Of a DNA stretch of 64,000 nt, positions 12,910-24,242 are shown piece by piece. The translations under genes were made by a program, and so were the position numbers. Under the pieces are notes generated by a model that made no database searches, was not told where the DNA came from, and was given only the letters and a program-made list of their open reading frames with translations. Origin of the DNA: Channa striata (lineage: Eukaryota; Chordata; Actinopteri; Anabantiformes; Channidae); the NCBI GenBank assembly GCA_033026295.1, contig CM065168.1, forward strand, positions 22,545,306-22,609,305, read 5' to 3'. Numbering within the stretch: the first letter of the stretch is position 1; each line of letters begins with the position of its first letter.

Positions 12910-13930
12910 GAAGACTCATGTTGCACATTCCTGGTGCTGGCGGGAAAAGGAAATGATGCTGTGCTGCTTATTTCAATAAACGGTGTGGCCAGCGAACATG
13001 ACTCGAAAAGCACAATGCAGGATGCTCAGAGAGGTAAAAAACTGCTTAGCGTAAATGAAATAAATGTTGTGTATGTCTGTCATACTTTAAATGCAGTTAT
13101 TTCCAAAGTGTTCACATACTTTTTCTTGCTACTCTAGGTTGTAGATATTAAATTTGAGCTCTTTTGCTCACTGTTCATTACTCCACATCATTTTACAGCC
13201 AGCCAAAAGCCTCATTCACACCTTTAACCGTCAACAAAGCTTCCACACAACGAGTCTCAGATGGTTTTCCATTCAGCATTGACTATTATTTTTCCAAAAA
13301 GAATCATTGCCTAAGTTACCTAAACCCCCGCTCTGCAATAGATCAGACTGACAGTGGGTTTACATGCTTTGAATGCACTTTTGTAACTCACTATGGACAA
13401 AGGTGTCTGCAAAGTAAATTAAATGAAAAGAATTATTTCAAATTATTCAGACAGCCTTTTTTGTTTGACAGATAGAAATGTATATATGAAACTGATGTCA
13501 GCATCATGTGTTAAGGACGAAACATTATACATAGACTTTGACCCACTGTTTCTAAAGTCACAGTTACATTTTTATACATAAAAACAATTCCCCAAACCAC
13601 TACAGAGCCGTCAGAAATGTCTAGATGTAATTAATAAAAACAATAATGCTACATTTTTTGTAGTTCTGCGCATGCAGAGTCATTATTAATGTTATTGTTT
13701 CCATGTGTGTGCTCTTCCTACTGTGATAAGGTGATTTCAGTAATGAAAAGCATTTGGGACACACATAAATACAAAGTCACATGCATACACAGACAGGTTA
13801 CGCAGACTTTGATAGCAGAAATATTCTACTTTTTCTCTGTGTTACAGCCCTTGCAAATCTAGTTCACTCAGGACAGTCTGATTTTTGGTGATCCAACCAG
13901 TTTCATATGGCGATTAGTATAGATTTCCTA
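12910..13930 (-). other. mdfic2: Presumed 3' UTR of mdfic2
   Basis: This stretch lies between the stop codon and the only good polyadenylation hexamer downstream. It is AT-rich with no coding frame of interest. The assignment depends entirely on the proposed poly(A) site. Confidence 0.4.
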
Positions 13931-14187
13931 TTAGTGGTAGCATAATTCAGACACCTCCATGGCCAGCTCCAGGCAATCATTTGCATCGTGACAGGAGGTG
14001 AACACACCACAGTCCAAGTCGGTCCACGAGTTATTGTCGCTGCTGGGTGTGGACTCCACCGTCGTGACGACTTGTTTATAGCTGGGACAGCAATGATTGG
14101 CGACTCTCTCACAGGAGTCGGGTAACCTGAGCATCATATCGTAGAACCGACAGAAGAGACAGTCCAGGACGATTCCTGCACAGTCGA
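13931..14187 (-). CDS. mdfic2: mdfic2 coding exon 3, I-mfa-type domain
   Basis: This is the last coding exon, residues 106-190 and TAA (13933-13931). It carries the family signature: CLFCRFYDMMLRLPDSCE followed by a CCP turn, a Ser/Thr-rich spacer (about residues 147-160), then LDCGVFTSCHDANDCLELA and a short helix to the C-terminus. Cysteines are at 108, 115, 118, 131, 138, 139, 165, 171, 177 and 188. The dense cysteine cluster typical of MDFI and MDFIC between the two halves is missing, which is the main reason for the MDFIC2 assignment. Confidence 0.87.
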
Positions 14188-17100
14188 CTGAGGGAAACAC
14201 ACACAGCCAGGAAGGAAGACGGTTCACTTGATTGTATTTGTTCGATATCAAATGCGTTGGTCTATATAAAAGCTTGCGTCACTGTTACACCTTCGTACTG
14301 ACCCCGTTGATGTAACGTGTGATGAATTGTGTTTAAACCATATCTTGGGACATAAATCATTTGTGTTGCTATAAGAGCTGCAGGTCTTCACTTATATCTT
14401 ATAACATTTTAAAAGGCTCCTTTCCTTCCTTTGCACATGCATAATTTAGGAAATCATGCCTCACTCCCTCACAGAGACAGGGAAGAAAGCTGTTTGGAGA
14501 CATAATCAATTACTAGAAGTCTCTCTTGTACACTTTGCCAGGAGCATTTCCAACTTGCATTGTGGTTGCAGTGAAACAATGCTATGTGTCTTCCCAGCAG
14601 CCTTTGCCAAATGGTGGCCCCGTGGGTGCTATGAAGCATGAGATCATCAAATGACACTGACCATGAACAGACAGTTACTCACCAACGACACTGTAGGAAA
14701 GCCTTTATGACTTGCACTGCAATGATTTCAGTGAAGACACTCCTCTTCCAAAGCAGCACAAAATCTGCAGTAGATTCGTGTTGAGGCAGAAAATGACACT
14801 GATTCTGTCTTTCATTTATGTTTTTCCTGTTTTATCTCCACAGACTTAGAGGTATTTGAACTTAATAAGCCTCTTTAGAGCCACGTATGGACAAACCGGT
14901 ATAATGTTTTGTAGACTCGTTCGTACCAGACAGAAACATATGTCCTGCAAATGTGACTACACCTGCACAATGAATAGAAAAGTTATACTTTAAGTTATAC
15001 TCGGTTGCCAGTTTGAGAAGTAAACTAATGCTGTATTACAAAGTCCAAATGCTGTGGAAGGCAACACTGAAAATCATCACATCTTAGCAATAAATAGTAA
15101 AAAATGAAACGTATGTGTCAGTTGCTAACTTTTCATTGAAACTTAAAACATTTTAATTCGATTTTTCTCAATTAAAACTTAACTTATTAATAGGCACTGC
15201 ATTCATATTTGGTAAAACAAATAAGGAGTAAAAAAAAGTCATTTTAAGTTGACTTGTGAAAAAAAGTTATATTGCTAATTCGAAAAATATCTAATCATTG
15301 AAGTATATCTGACTTACAGCAGTCACGTGGATCTAAATTGTAAACTTAATTTATGAAGTTGGTCCAACATTTCTCTTTTTTTAATGCATGTAATGCTAAT
15401 TCAGTATTTCTTAGTTACTTTTACTTTATCAGTAGCTAAACCAAATACAACGTTTATAGCTTTTAACTCGGCTTTACGAGCCGGGGAGTTGGGGAATTTT
15501 TGAAAGCACGTGGAAAGCATGAACTGACAATACTGACAATATGAGATTGTTCTGCTGTGAAGCACAAGACACTTCGTTGTTTTTCCTGTTTGCGAAAAAC
15601 CGCTTTGAGTCATCTACAGGCAATAGTGAATGTGACAACATGACGCAGCGTATAGAACTTTCAGAGGTTATTAGGAGGCAGCTTGGAGCAGTGTTACAGA
15701 ACCCAGGAGTTTTACACAGAAGACGCTGAAATTTCCAAAAGTGGAAATTTCAAAAGTCCAATGAAATGTATATTTCCTTGTTGCAAGGTCACTTACAGGT
15801 GTGTATTTTTAAGGAAGACAGCGACATTTTTAACACTCTTAACATCTTTATTTGGTGTCTAGCCCTAATCTAACCTGCCGCTGATGTTTTTGTGTCAGAC
15901 CCTAAGCAAACCAGTTCACTGACAAACGACAAAGAGGAGAGGACATTTGAATGGATTCTTTTTATTATTCACAACCTTTGTTACCTAATATCCAGTAGTA
16001 AGTTTTTATGAAACCATCAAGTCCCTCCTGACTGCAGCTCCTTGACATTTTCTTAGCCGTTGTAAAGAAAGAGTACTTCCTTATAATGTTGAACTTTTCC
16101 TTTAAATATTTAACAACTTATTTTAATGCATTAAATAAAGTGAATAAGAACATAAACAGTCGGTGGCGTAATCATTTATGCTGCTGCATTTACAGTAGCG
16201 AGTCTTCTTTGGTGGCCATTTTTGTGCATTCGTCTCTTTTTTGCTGTAGTTTCAGTTTCTAAATTATTCACACATTTTCATAATTGATTACATGAACTGT
16301 ATTTAAGCATTCTCACAGCATGGTGAGACATAAAGCTCGCAATTTGTCACATCTTTTATTCTGTCTGTGGCATTATTATTCTGAATATTAATCATGTATT
16401 TATTTCATCAGTGGAAAAGCTGTGTTTGGACGAAAAAGTTAATTTCATAACAGTTTTACTGAGGACTCAACAGATTTAGTTTCTTTAAGCAAGCGTTTAA
16501 ACAGCTGTGTGTGCAGTTAACGGACATCAGACTGGTGCAATAAGTTGCTAGACTAACCTCCGGTGTTGCTGTGCTGAGAAGACAGAGAACCTTCAGTGGA
16601 GGATTGTGAGGCAGACGATCTCTTCAGGTACATTTTCAAGGAGAACAGAGGGGAAGAGGAGCGGCCACAGTCTCTGAGCTGCTGAACGTCTGGATCTTTA
16701 TCTGTCTCCCCAGGTTCTGCTTCTGCAGTCGCACTGAGTCTCCTGCCATTGACGTCAGTCTGAGTTTGGATCCTTTCTGTGGAACAGACCAAATTTAAAA
16801 AAGGCCAAATCAGCTGGCTGCAGTCACAATTTGATCGTGAAGAGCTTGAGTGTTTGTTGTAAAACCTCAAACCTGATGCCGTCAGGTCACTGAGGCTGTG
16901 GTTCAACTTGCCTGATTTGTTAATATTTTTATTTACATCTTATTTACAGTATATGACTCATCAAAGTATTACATAATAAAATACGACACAAGTCACGAAG
17001 CTATGGAATCTGATATGATAAAGATACAGTACACTGCACAATACATTACACTACAGTAATACACAGCACAATATGATATACAACATTAAATTATTACACC

Positions 17101-19319
17101 TTATTCTAGTGGGAAGTTGTGAAGCAGTTCCAATGTGTTTTAGCAATTCCTTGGTCATAGTGTACAATAATAAAACATGTGTGTTCAAATTTGATCCATT
17201 ATTTAATTCTGCCATTATAAAGAGCTTCTAAAACTGCACCATATTCAAATGCGTCACACAGTTATATAGTTTTCCAGTGAAAACTCGCAGTTGATATTTT
17301 TTCAGGGTTAGAGGAAAGAATCCCACTATTGAACGTTATGCTTTTGTGGGCCACCTTCTCTTATAGGTTGAGTAGCTTCTAATCGTCCACAATGCTGCAT
17401 CTAAACATTTCTTCTTTGTCGAGATTAGGGTTATGCACAAAAATATTAGGGATATGTCTGAACTAAGTGAAAGTCCTCCTTCACCGTCTTCACTGGACCA
17501 TGAGTATTATGCGATAATTACTTCCTAACGCCTCATTTAGTGATGTCGTATAAGTCAAACTGCCTGTTTAGAGGTGCTGTTCCATGTGTCGATCCTTTCT
17601 ATGATTGAATAAACCCTTTAGACCAACTAACTAGCTTTACACTCAGTGTACATGTGTGAGAGCTGTACTGATCTACTATTGTGAACCGTAGCAGGAAAGC
17701 GAATATGAATATTGCCCGGCATTTTAAACGCTTACATGAATATGTTCAGCCTGTACTCATTCAGTGCCACTGATGACTCAACAGCACATGCAGACTTTGT
17801 CAGATTTCAAGAAAGCTTAAAATAAAGCTGGAAACGTGAAATATCTCATCAGCTGGGTGTGCCCAAGAGTCTCAGAATACTCAGTTGTGGATAATGCAGA
17901 GTTCGCTTTACTGGAAAAAGACTGTTCGCAATCAAAGTTCATGACCTACAGGTTAGTAGAGCTTTGCGATGCGCAAACGCCATTGCCGTGCCAGTCAGAG
18001 GTGCTAAACGAGTGACAAACTACCTGACTGACACCATGAAAGGGCATAAACCCACATGGTTCACACCCCAACGTGCGCAGTCTGAACCGGAAGAGCCGAC
18101 AATGCCGAAGTGCCGAAAATGAGACAACGGGGTAAAATGAGGCTGTGAACTTTCTAGAGTGCAGGAGTTGATCTGTTTGTTAACATCTGATTTAAATAGA
18201 TATTAATGAATTATTATTGCGCAGGCTGCAGACTGTTTACTTTTTCACCACCTATTTTAATGAATTATTCACCATCCCTTTCTCTGTTTTATTTAACATT
18301 TAATGCCTAATGATTTATTCACACTCTGGACACATTTTTGAAAGTCGAATAACTGTATTTGTCTTACCTAAACTGTTGAAAGAGAGATACAAAGGGACGT
18401 TGCTCAGGGCTGTGTTAGCCGTTTTGAAGATTTGATGAGCTGTTTTTTGGTACACGTGAAGTGGCAAACGTTCAAGGCAGTGCGCCACGTTATCGCCTCT
18501 TCTCAGCTGGACGTTTCCTTTTTATCTCCCATCGGAATTGTTTTTGTTTTTATCAGCCACGTGTCTGCGATTGAATGAGACGGGAAGGAGGCAGCGATTG
18601 GTATTTGACATACAACAAGTTGAAACGAACTTCAAAACCCGCGTAGTCTCTGTGTACGTTTGAGCTGAGAAGCAGCGCGATGCTCCCGGGTTATCTAATG
18701 AATTAAGTAAGAAGTGCAGCTGGTCCATGCCCATGACCATTAGCTGATAGAGAAATAAGGCCTGCAGGCATACAATGCATTTTTCAGGTTTTGTTCCAGG
18801 GTTTCACCGAGTATTTTAGTGCACTCTCTCATTAGACGCCGGCATTGCTCTGAGCGCTGGATGTGAAGATAATTTCACTTCATGTTTCAAATCAAAATGC
18901 ACACTTGAATTTGCTGCTCATCAGGCCGATCCAACAGAAAACATCTACACATTTTAAAAAACACATATATACGTAAGCAAAATCGATTTGTTTCATTGTC
19001 GAGGAAATTGTTCTGCCACCATGCACCGTGGTGAGTCTTATAGTTCCGGTGCTAAATATCAAGATAGACGCAAGATAGAGACTTGTGAAATGACTTCGGC
19101 ATCAGGAACAAAAAGAATGACGCTGCCGACTGTAAATTGTCATAACACACACTTACAAGAAACGCAATGACTCAATGCTTACACTCAGATGTTTTCCACA
19201 GAGCTGAGTAACACTAACTTACCTCCTCTCACCCACGCAGTGCTCTCTTCAGCGGTGTTTACTCTCTCTTTGTCTTTTACGTCGGCTCTCAGAGTTATTT
19301 CATCTGCCATCTGGTCCAT
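13931..19319 (-). CDS. mdfic2: mdfic2-like gene, three coding exons, complete CDS (190 aa)
   Basis: The CDS joins 19319-19223, 16776-16558 and 14187-13931 on the minus strand: 573 bases, 190 residues plus TAA. Seen directly: exon 1 ends AGGAG|GTAAGT, exon 2 is bounded by TTCCACAG and GGAG|GTTAGT, and exon 3 follows a pyrimidine-rich TTTCCCTCAG. Both junctions are phase 1 and restore whole codons (Glu33, Val106). Residues 1-105 are polar and Ser/Glu-rich, as in a disordered N-terminus. Residues 106-190 carry ten cysteines and the motifs VDCAGIVLDCLFC, LPDSCERV and LDCGVFTSC, and end in DCLELAMEVSELCYH. This matches the C-terminal half of the I-mfa (MyoD family inhibitor) domain, and the low cysteine count and LELAMEVSE tail fit MDFIC2 better than MDFI or MDFIC. 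Family members bind transcription factors, and MDFI/MDFIC also associate with Piezo channels; whether this protein does either is inference. The start ATG at 19319 has G at -3 and +4; an in-frame ATG at 19394 would add 25 hydrophobic residues and is less likely. A non-coding 5' exon is possible. Confidence 0.87.
14188..16557 (-). other. mdfic2: mdfic2 intron 2
   Basis: A 2,370-base intron between the GTTAGT donor and the CCCTCAG acceptor. It is AT-rich, especially at 15100-15400. I see no further exon in it; short open frames at 14456-14657 and 15401-15729 lack splice signals and family similarity. A small perfect inverted repeat lies at 15728-15751. Confidence 0.8.
16558..16776 (-). CDS. mdfic2: mdfic2 coding exon 2
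   Basis: The exon is 219 bases, entered and left in phase 1, and encodes residues 33-105. The polypyrimidine-AG acceptor (TGTTCCACAG, ending at 16777) and the GTTAGT donor (from 16557) are both visible. The product is hydrophilic, with a Ser-rich stretch SSASQSSTEGSLSSQHSN near its end. It has one cysteine (Cys69) and no recognisable fold, as expected for the poorly conserved N-terminal part of I-mfa-domain proteins. Confidence 0.82.
16777..19222 (-). other. mdfic2: mdfic2 intron 1
   Basis: A 2,446-base intron, GTAAGT to TTCCACAG. It holds a low-complexity ACA/ATA-rich patch at about 17020-17090. The minus-strand open frame at 18522-18740 has no similarity to known proteins and no phase-compatible splice sites that I can see, so I do not treat it as an exon. 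Confidence 0.78.
19223..19319 (-). CDS. mdfic2: mdfic2 coding exon 1
   Basis: This exon encodes residues 1-32, beginning MDQMADEITLRADVK and ending WVRG, plus the first base of codon 33. The donor GTAAGT (19222-19217) is a perfect consensus site. The segment is acidic and polar with no signal peptide. A second in-frame ATG at 19310 has a weaker context than the one at 19319. An overlapping out-of-frame ATG starts five bases upstream (19324) and closes after nine codons. Confidence 0.8.
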
Positions 19320-20039
19320 TGCATCACAAATAAAAAATGCACTTAGTATGACAAACCTGATTACCTCAAGCCAAAAATATGACGCTGCGCACAACTGAGG
19401 CCAACGTGGGTTAATGTCTAAAACAGCTTGGTGTCTTCGTGCACTTGTCAGCTTTCGGGATCAGGTTCTCACGCAGCCGGCTACAACACGCTCTCCTGGT
19501 CCTGGCTGTGGAGACGGTTGTTTACTTCGGCAAAGCAGAGAGCATCCAGATTATCCTTTGCATTGCACAGAGTCCATTTGGCCTGCTGCCTGCTGGACTG
19601 TAAGCCTCTAAAATGTTCCAGTGACGTTGGCAAAAATATTGGCGATCTGCTCCTATCAAAACATCACAAAGTCAGCATCGTTTTATTAGTTTGAGTTATT
19701 TCCCACTGTAAAGTGCTAACAAAGCCAAAGGCAAATGCAGGGCATCACATAATAAAAGAAGATTTCACTTTAAAGCTGTGGCTCCCCTTATAATTCCCTT
19801 TACAAATGCATTATTAAGCAATCAAGATGTACTATAAAGAGATTTTGTAATGCAGTAATCACAATTATTATAATAGAAGAGATAACACAGTACATGTGAA
19901 CACGCTTACTGTACTCACACAACATCTCGCTCAGTCCTTCAAGAGTGAGATTTCGTCGAGCATATGCGTCAGGCAGCGAGTGCCAGTTTGTTTGTCAGGG
20001 CGAAACACCGATTGTGAGCTGCATTCAAATTTCTCCGAA

Positions 20040-20220
20040 TACAAGCCAACCAATTTACTTTAATTAGGCTCAACACTAGAGATGCATTTTAATAGACGCC
20101 CCGCTGTGTTTGCATATGTTTAGAGAACAAGAGCCATGCTAATTGAAAAATTAAGATGTGAGAGTATTTGTCTAGTGAGCTCCCACTATGCTGCACTCAG
20201 TGCAAATACAACTCCTGAAT
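20040..20220. promoter_or_regulatory. Candidate conserved non-coding element upstream of mdfic2
   Basis: Within 1 kb of exon 1. It contains TAATTA (20061-20066), an octamer-like TTTGCATA (20109-20116), GCTAATTG (20138-20145) and TGCAAAT (20201-20207), with no repeat or reading frame. Paired POU- and homeodomain-type sites in unique sequence suggest an enhancer. Sequence conservation is not tested. Confidence 0.3.
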
Positions 20221-23200
20221 AAAAGTTCAGCGGAGAGATTCACGCTCTCTCCTCCTCCGTCTCGCTCTCTCTCGTGGTAACGATACGGATTGATAAAGGA
20301 AAGACATACAGCATCAAGATTGTGCCCTTGCCTTCTTCCAAAGGCCTGCAGCGGTGATGTGACAACACCACATTCTCACTCTTTGGTGGCGTTTCTCACT
20401 GACTCGGCAGCTTTTGTTTCACCGTTCAATGTCAATCACGGCGTCAGCGAGGTTCAGCAGGTTACGTGGTTAATTTGGCTTCCATGGAAATGTGCTCTCT
20501 GTGAAATGAGCTGTGCGGCCCTGCGTCTGCAGAAAAGTCACAGCGGCTGACAGTCCACGCCATTAGAGCGTTTCCTAATGCACAGCGAAGTGACAGGCTG
20601 AGATCAAGTTCAGGTACAAATTACACAACAGAAGCGACGGCTCTCTGACCCCTTTAGCTGCTCCTTCAGGCCACGCCATTACTTACAGTTGTAAACAACT
20701 GCTCATACACAAGTCCCAGTCTTACTGGGATTATGTCCTTTTTGACATTTCGGCAACAAATATGAACATATTATAATTCGGTTATAACCAAGTTAAGGCG
20801 GAGTTGCATCAAAACTACACAAAAATAAAAACATCAGCACCAACAACGTCCAATGTTCCTACTGGACATGACTCTGGTAAATAGGTGCTTATGGTGGTCC
20901 ATAAGAATTATGAAAATGGCCTCTTCAAAACATTACTGGACATAAATGTTGGAACTGCACAGCCAGTGTCTGCCTGCACGTGAACATCCTGCATTTGTTC
21001 CCACTGAAACATTTTAGCATCAGCTATATTGAAAGACTCCATGAGTGTTGCAGCTTTAACGTCAGAGAGGACAAATGTGAAACGCTCGACGTATTACCAA
21101 ATATGATAAAGCAATAAGACATAAGTATTTGTAATGTTTACACATCTAAATTCTAGCGCACAAACTGCACACTGTACGTGTGAGCTGAGTGACTGTGTTC
21201 ACACAAAGCATGAGTCGGCCGTGTTAACGTCATACTTTAAGTGTTCTCCTTATTTCTTCCGCCGCGTCCTGATCACCTTGGAGGGACAGCGTAACATTTA
21301 CACCAGGCTTGTGTGTGGCCCTGGCAGGTGTTTCACAGAACTGATTGCAAACTCCTGTTTTTTGTAAAACGCCTCGGTTTGTTGAGCGCGCTGCCCGAGC
21401 ACAGGTCTCCTTTGCCCCTTAATGAGTTCCATGGAGAATACGTGTCATAGTCGGCTCCGGTGATGAGAGCAGACCCTCATGTCACCTTGAGGCCGGCAAA
21501 GACAAAAGGAAGGCGACACTTGATGTCACATTCCCGCTGTCCTGGTGGACTGGCTTTACCTTTTATAGGCAGATATCACCATCATTATTATTAGACCAGG
21601 AGTCGGTGGATGCTTTTGTTTGAACTATTATTCCATGAAAACAATTGCAGAAAATTCTTGATTCCTAATACCTGAAATTTTAGACTTTTTTGTAACAAAA
21701 ACCACCGGGTAGCAGATGAGAATGTACATGTCAATCATCGAAAAATGTGCTGCTCTTTTAAAAATATATTATTTATCCACTTGGTTTAAAAAGTCAGTTT
21801 TTCTTTCATAATTTCCAACGTGTGGAGTTGATAATTGAAACATTTGCTGACTTTTCTCGTCTTTGTTCACATCATCTTATTGGCTTTTTTTTTATCAAAA
21901 GAGATGGGAACATCTTCCTCCGGAAGCTATTTTTCTTACAGGATTACGTGATAATCCTGAAAAATCACTGCTGACAAACTTCAGAAACAATGAAATATGA
22001 TATCAAACAATCCCTTCTTGACTATCCGACTGCTCTACCAACGGTAAGATATCTTTAAGAGTATACATTTCTACAGTTATTATTCACGGTCTTCATTAAC
22101 TACCACAGAGTTTACCACGGAGCAGTTTGTTCTGATCCACTTAAAGTGTCGTACTTTAAAGCAGAGCTCACCTCGTGTGCTCTGGGGAGTGTTTCTGCTC
22201 AACCCATTAAGAGCAAAATCATTCATTTTCGAGATAATTTTGTTCTAATTGAATATGTCTGTAATATTCAATTTTTTTCAAAATCTTTAAGGACACCTGC
22301 CTACCTTTATGACAACTAAGCAGTGGGGAGGGTGGGGGAGAAGAAACTACTGCTGCTTGTCACAGAGGGAGGAAATCATAGTTTCCAAATTAAGATTGCA
22401 GATAAATGACCTTACAAAGCAAAGGAAATCAAAGAAGTATGGGAATGGGGTAAATTGGATTCTTTGGCGTCTAACAATATATGACTTAAACCAACTGGGG
22501 ATTCTCTCCACAGTGGAGGAAGTGAGAGTTTCCTGAGGCAACCGTCCCACCTGGGACCTCCAGATGATCCATGGGGTGTTCGTAAAAAGCCTTGAAGTTA
22601 TTCAACCCACTAAGAGGCTAAATAGATTTTTTTCTATTAACATTTAGGCTTTATTGCTCTGATTTTAGAGCTTCTATACTGGTCTCAGGGAGCTTATTTT
22701 ATTTTACTCAGTCAATATTTTGTATTTTATTTGCATAAAGGAAGGTTTCTTCATTACATCCTACTTGATAACCACAATAAACTTGTTAAATCTTTGGTTA
22801 TTTTATTTTTTACTATTTAATTTTACTCATAAGTTGTAATCATATTTTAATATATTTTTAGATTAATTAAACAACTGATATTTTAAAAAATATAGGCCTA
22901 CTGTATATTTTTAATGAATTATTATATAAACATTGTATAATATTATATAAAAAGAAAATACTTTTAAAAACAAAACACATTAGATCTAAGCCTGGGTTAA
23001 TATTTTTCCAGACTGATATCTTACTGCTGGTTTTGATACAGATACAAAGACCATACTTTCAAATAGCCCTGTGAAATAGAAATTATTACTTTGGGACGAA
23101 AACATTCTCACGTGTACACTCTAGGTCATTTTGATTCCTATCAGGAATTAAATGTCTGCAACACTTGTTAAGTGCCGTTGTTTAACAAACCTCTGACTAA

Positions 23201-24204
23201 CTCACGATCTAGTAGCTAACTTTGTCCACCTGCTGGTTGGTGCCAGCGTTAATAAAGATTTCCGTGAGCTTCAGATTTATGCTGAAACGGCATGAAAGGT
23301 TCCATATGTAGAGCATTTACACCAAAGAGTTTTGCAAAGATGTCATCAGAAATATCTATTGTTATAGAGCAATTTTCTCCTTTGGAATATCAATGTTGGC
23401 ACTGCTCCACAGGCTAAATGCTTGAATTGATCACTGATGCGCTCTCACCAATAAGGCGTTTAAAACCACGGACTGGGTGGGTGGGGCTACGCCCATCCCG
23501 GGCTTTTGCTATTAGTGTAATGATGATATGACATCAGACGTTTTCTGTAAAGCATTGTCTTGTTGTTATTGGGCAAGACAGATTATGATTGGGTTTAGTC
23601 AGTGCACATTATGAGATGCTCCTTAAGTAGCGTTGGTGAAGCGAAGCTCCTCGCTGTGTCAGAGTGATAATAAGCGTAGTGATTCATATATACTTTAGGA
23701 GTCAAGGGGGGCACCGTGTTAGACCTGTATTTTCTTTTATTTGTCCTTGCTGTTGGGGATCCTGCGCTTTCTTTGTGCCCCCACGCATCAGACGGAGAGT
23801 TCTGTCTGGCGAGTCATTGATATGCCAGCTCTGTTTTTACACATTGTCATTTTATCTTTCTCATTACTGTCATTACCGCAGACTCAGATACATCTCATTA
23901 CAAGGGTAATTGGGACAAACATAAAATCTATGCCCCCTCCCTTTAAGTTGGATATCTTTCAAATGCTCAAAGCAGATAACTGCCGTGTTAGGACCACAAC
24001 AGCTGTTAATATTTCATGATAATACAGCTTTATTCCTGCTGATATCTTTCTGACTTTGTGTTTCTTTTGATGGTGCGCTAAAATGGAAAATTAATATCAC
24101 TTCAAATGGGTCTACACCGTCTGCACTTTATATCCCGTGCACCTGTACAACCAAACTCTCCAATACACTTGCTCACACACAGACAGTGTGCCATGCATGT
24201 ACAT

Positions 24205-24206
<2 letters not shown>

Positions 24207-24240
<34 letters not shown>
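24207..24240 (+). repeat. (AC)17 microsatellite
   Basis: An uninterrupted AC run of 34 bases. Confidence 0.95.

Positions 24241-24242
<2 letters not shown>

Noticed and set aside
14260..14275. TATATAAAAG, a TATA-box-like word on the plus strand
   Set aside because: It lies in mdfic2 intron 2 on the opposite strand with no gene downstream on the plus strand.
18522..18740. Possible additional mdfic2 exon in intron 1
   Set aside because: No phase-compatible donor and acceptor pair, and no I-mfa similarity; exon 1 already joins exon 2 cleanly.
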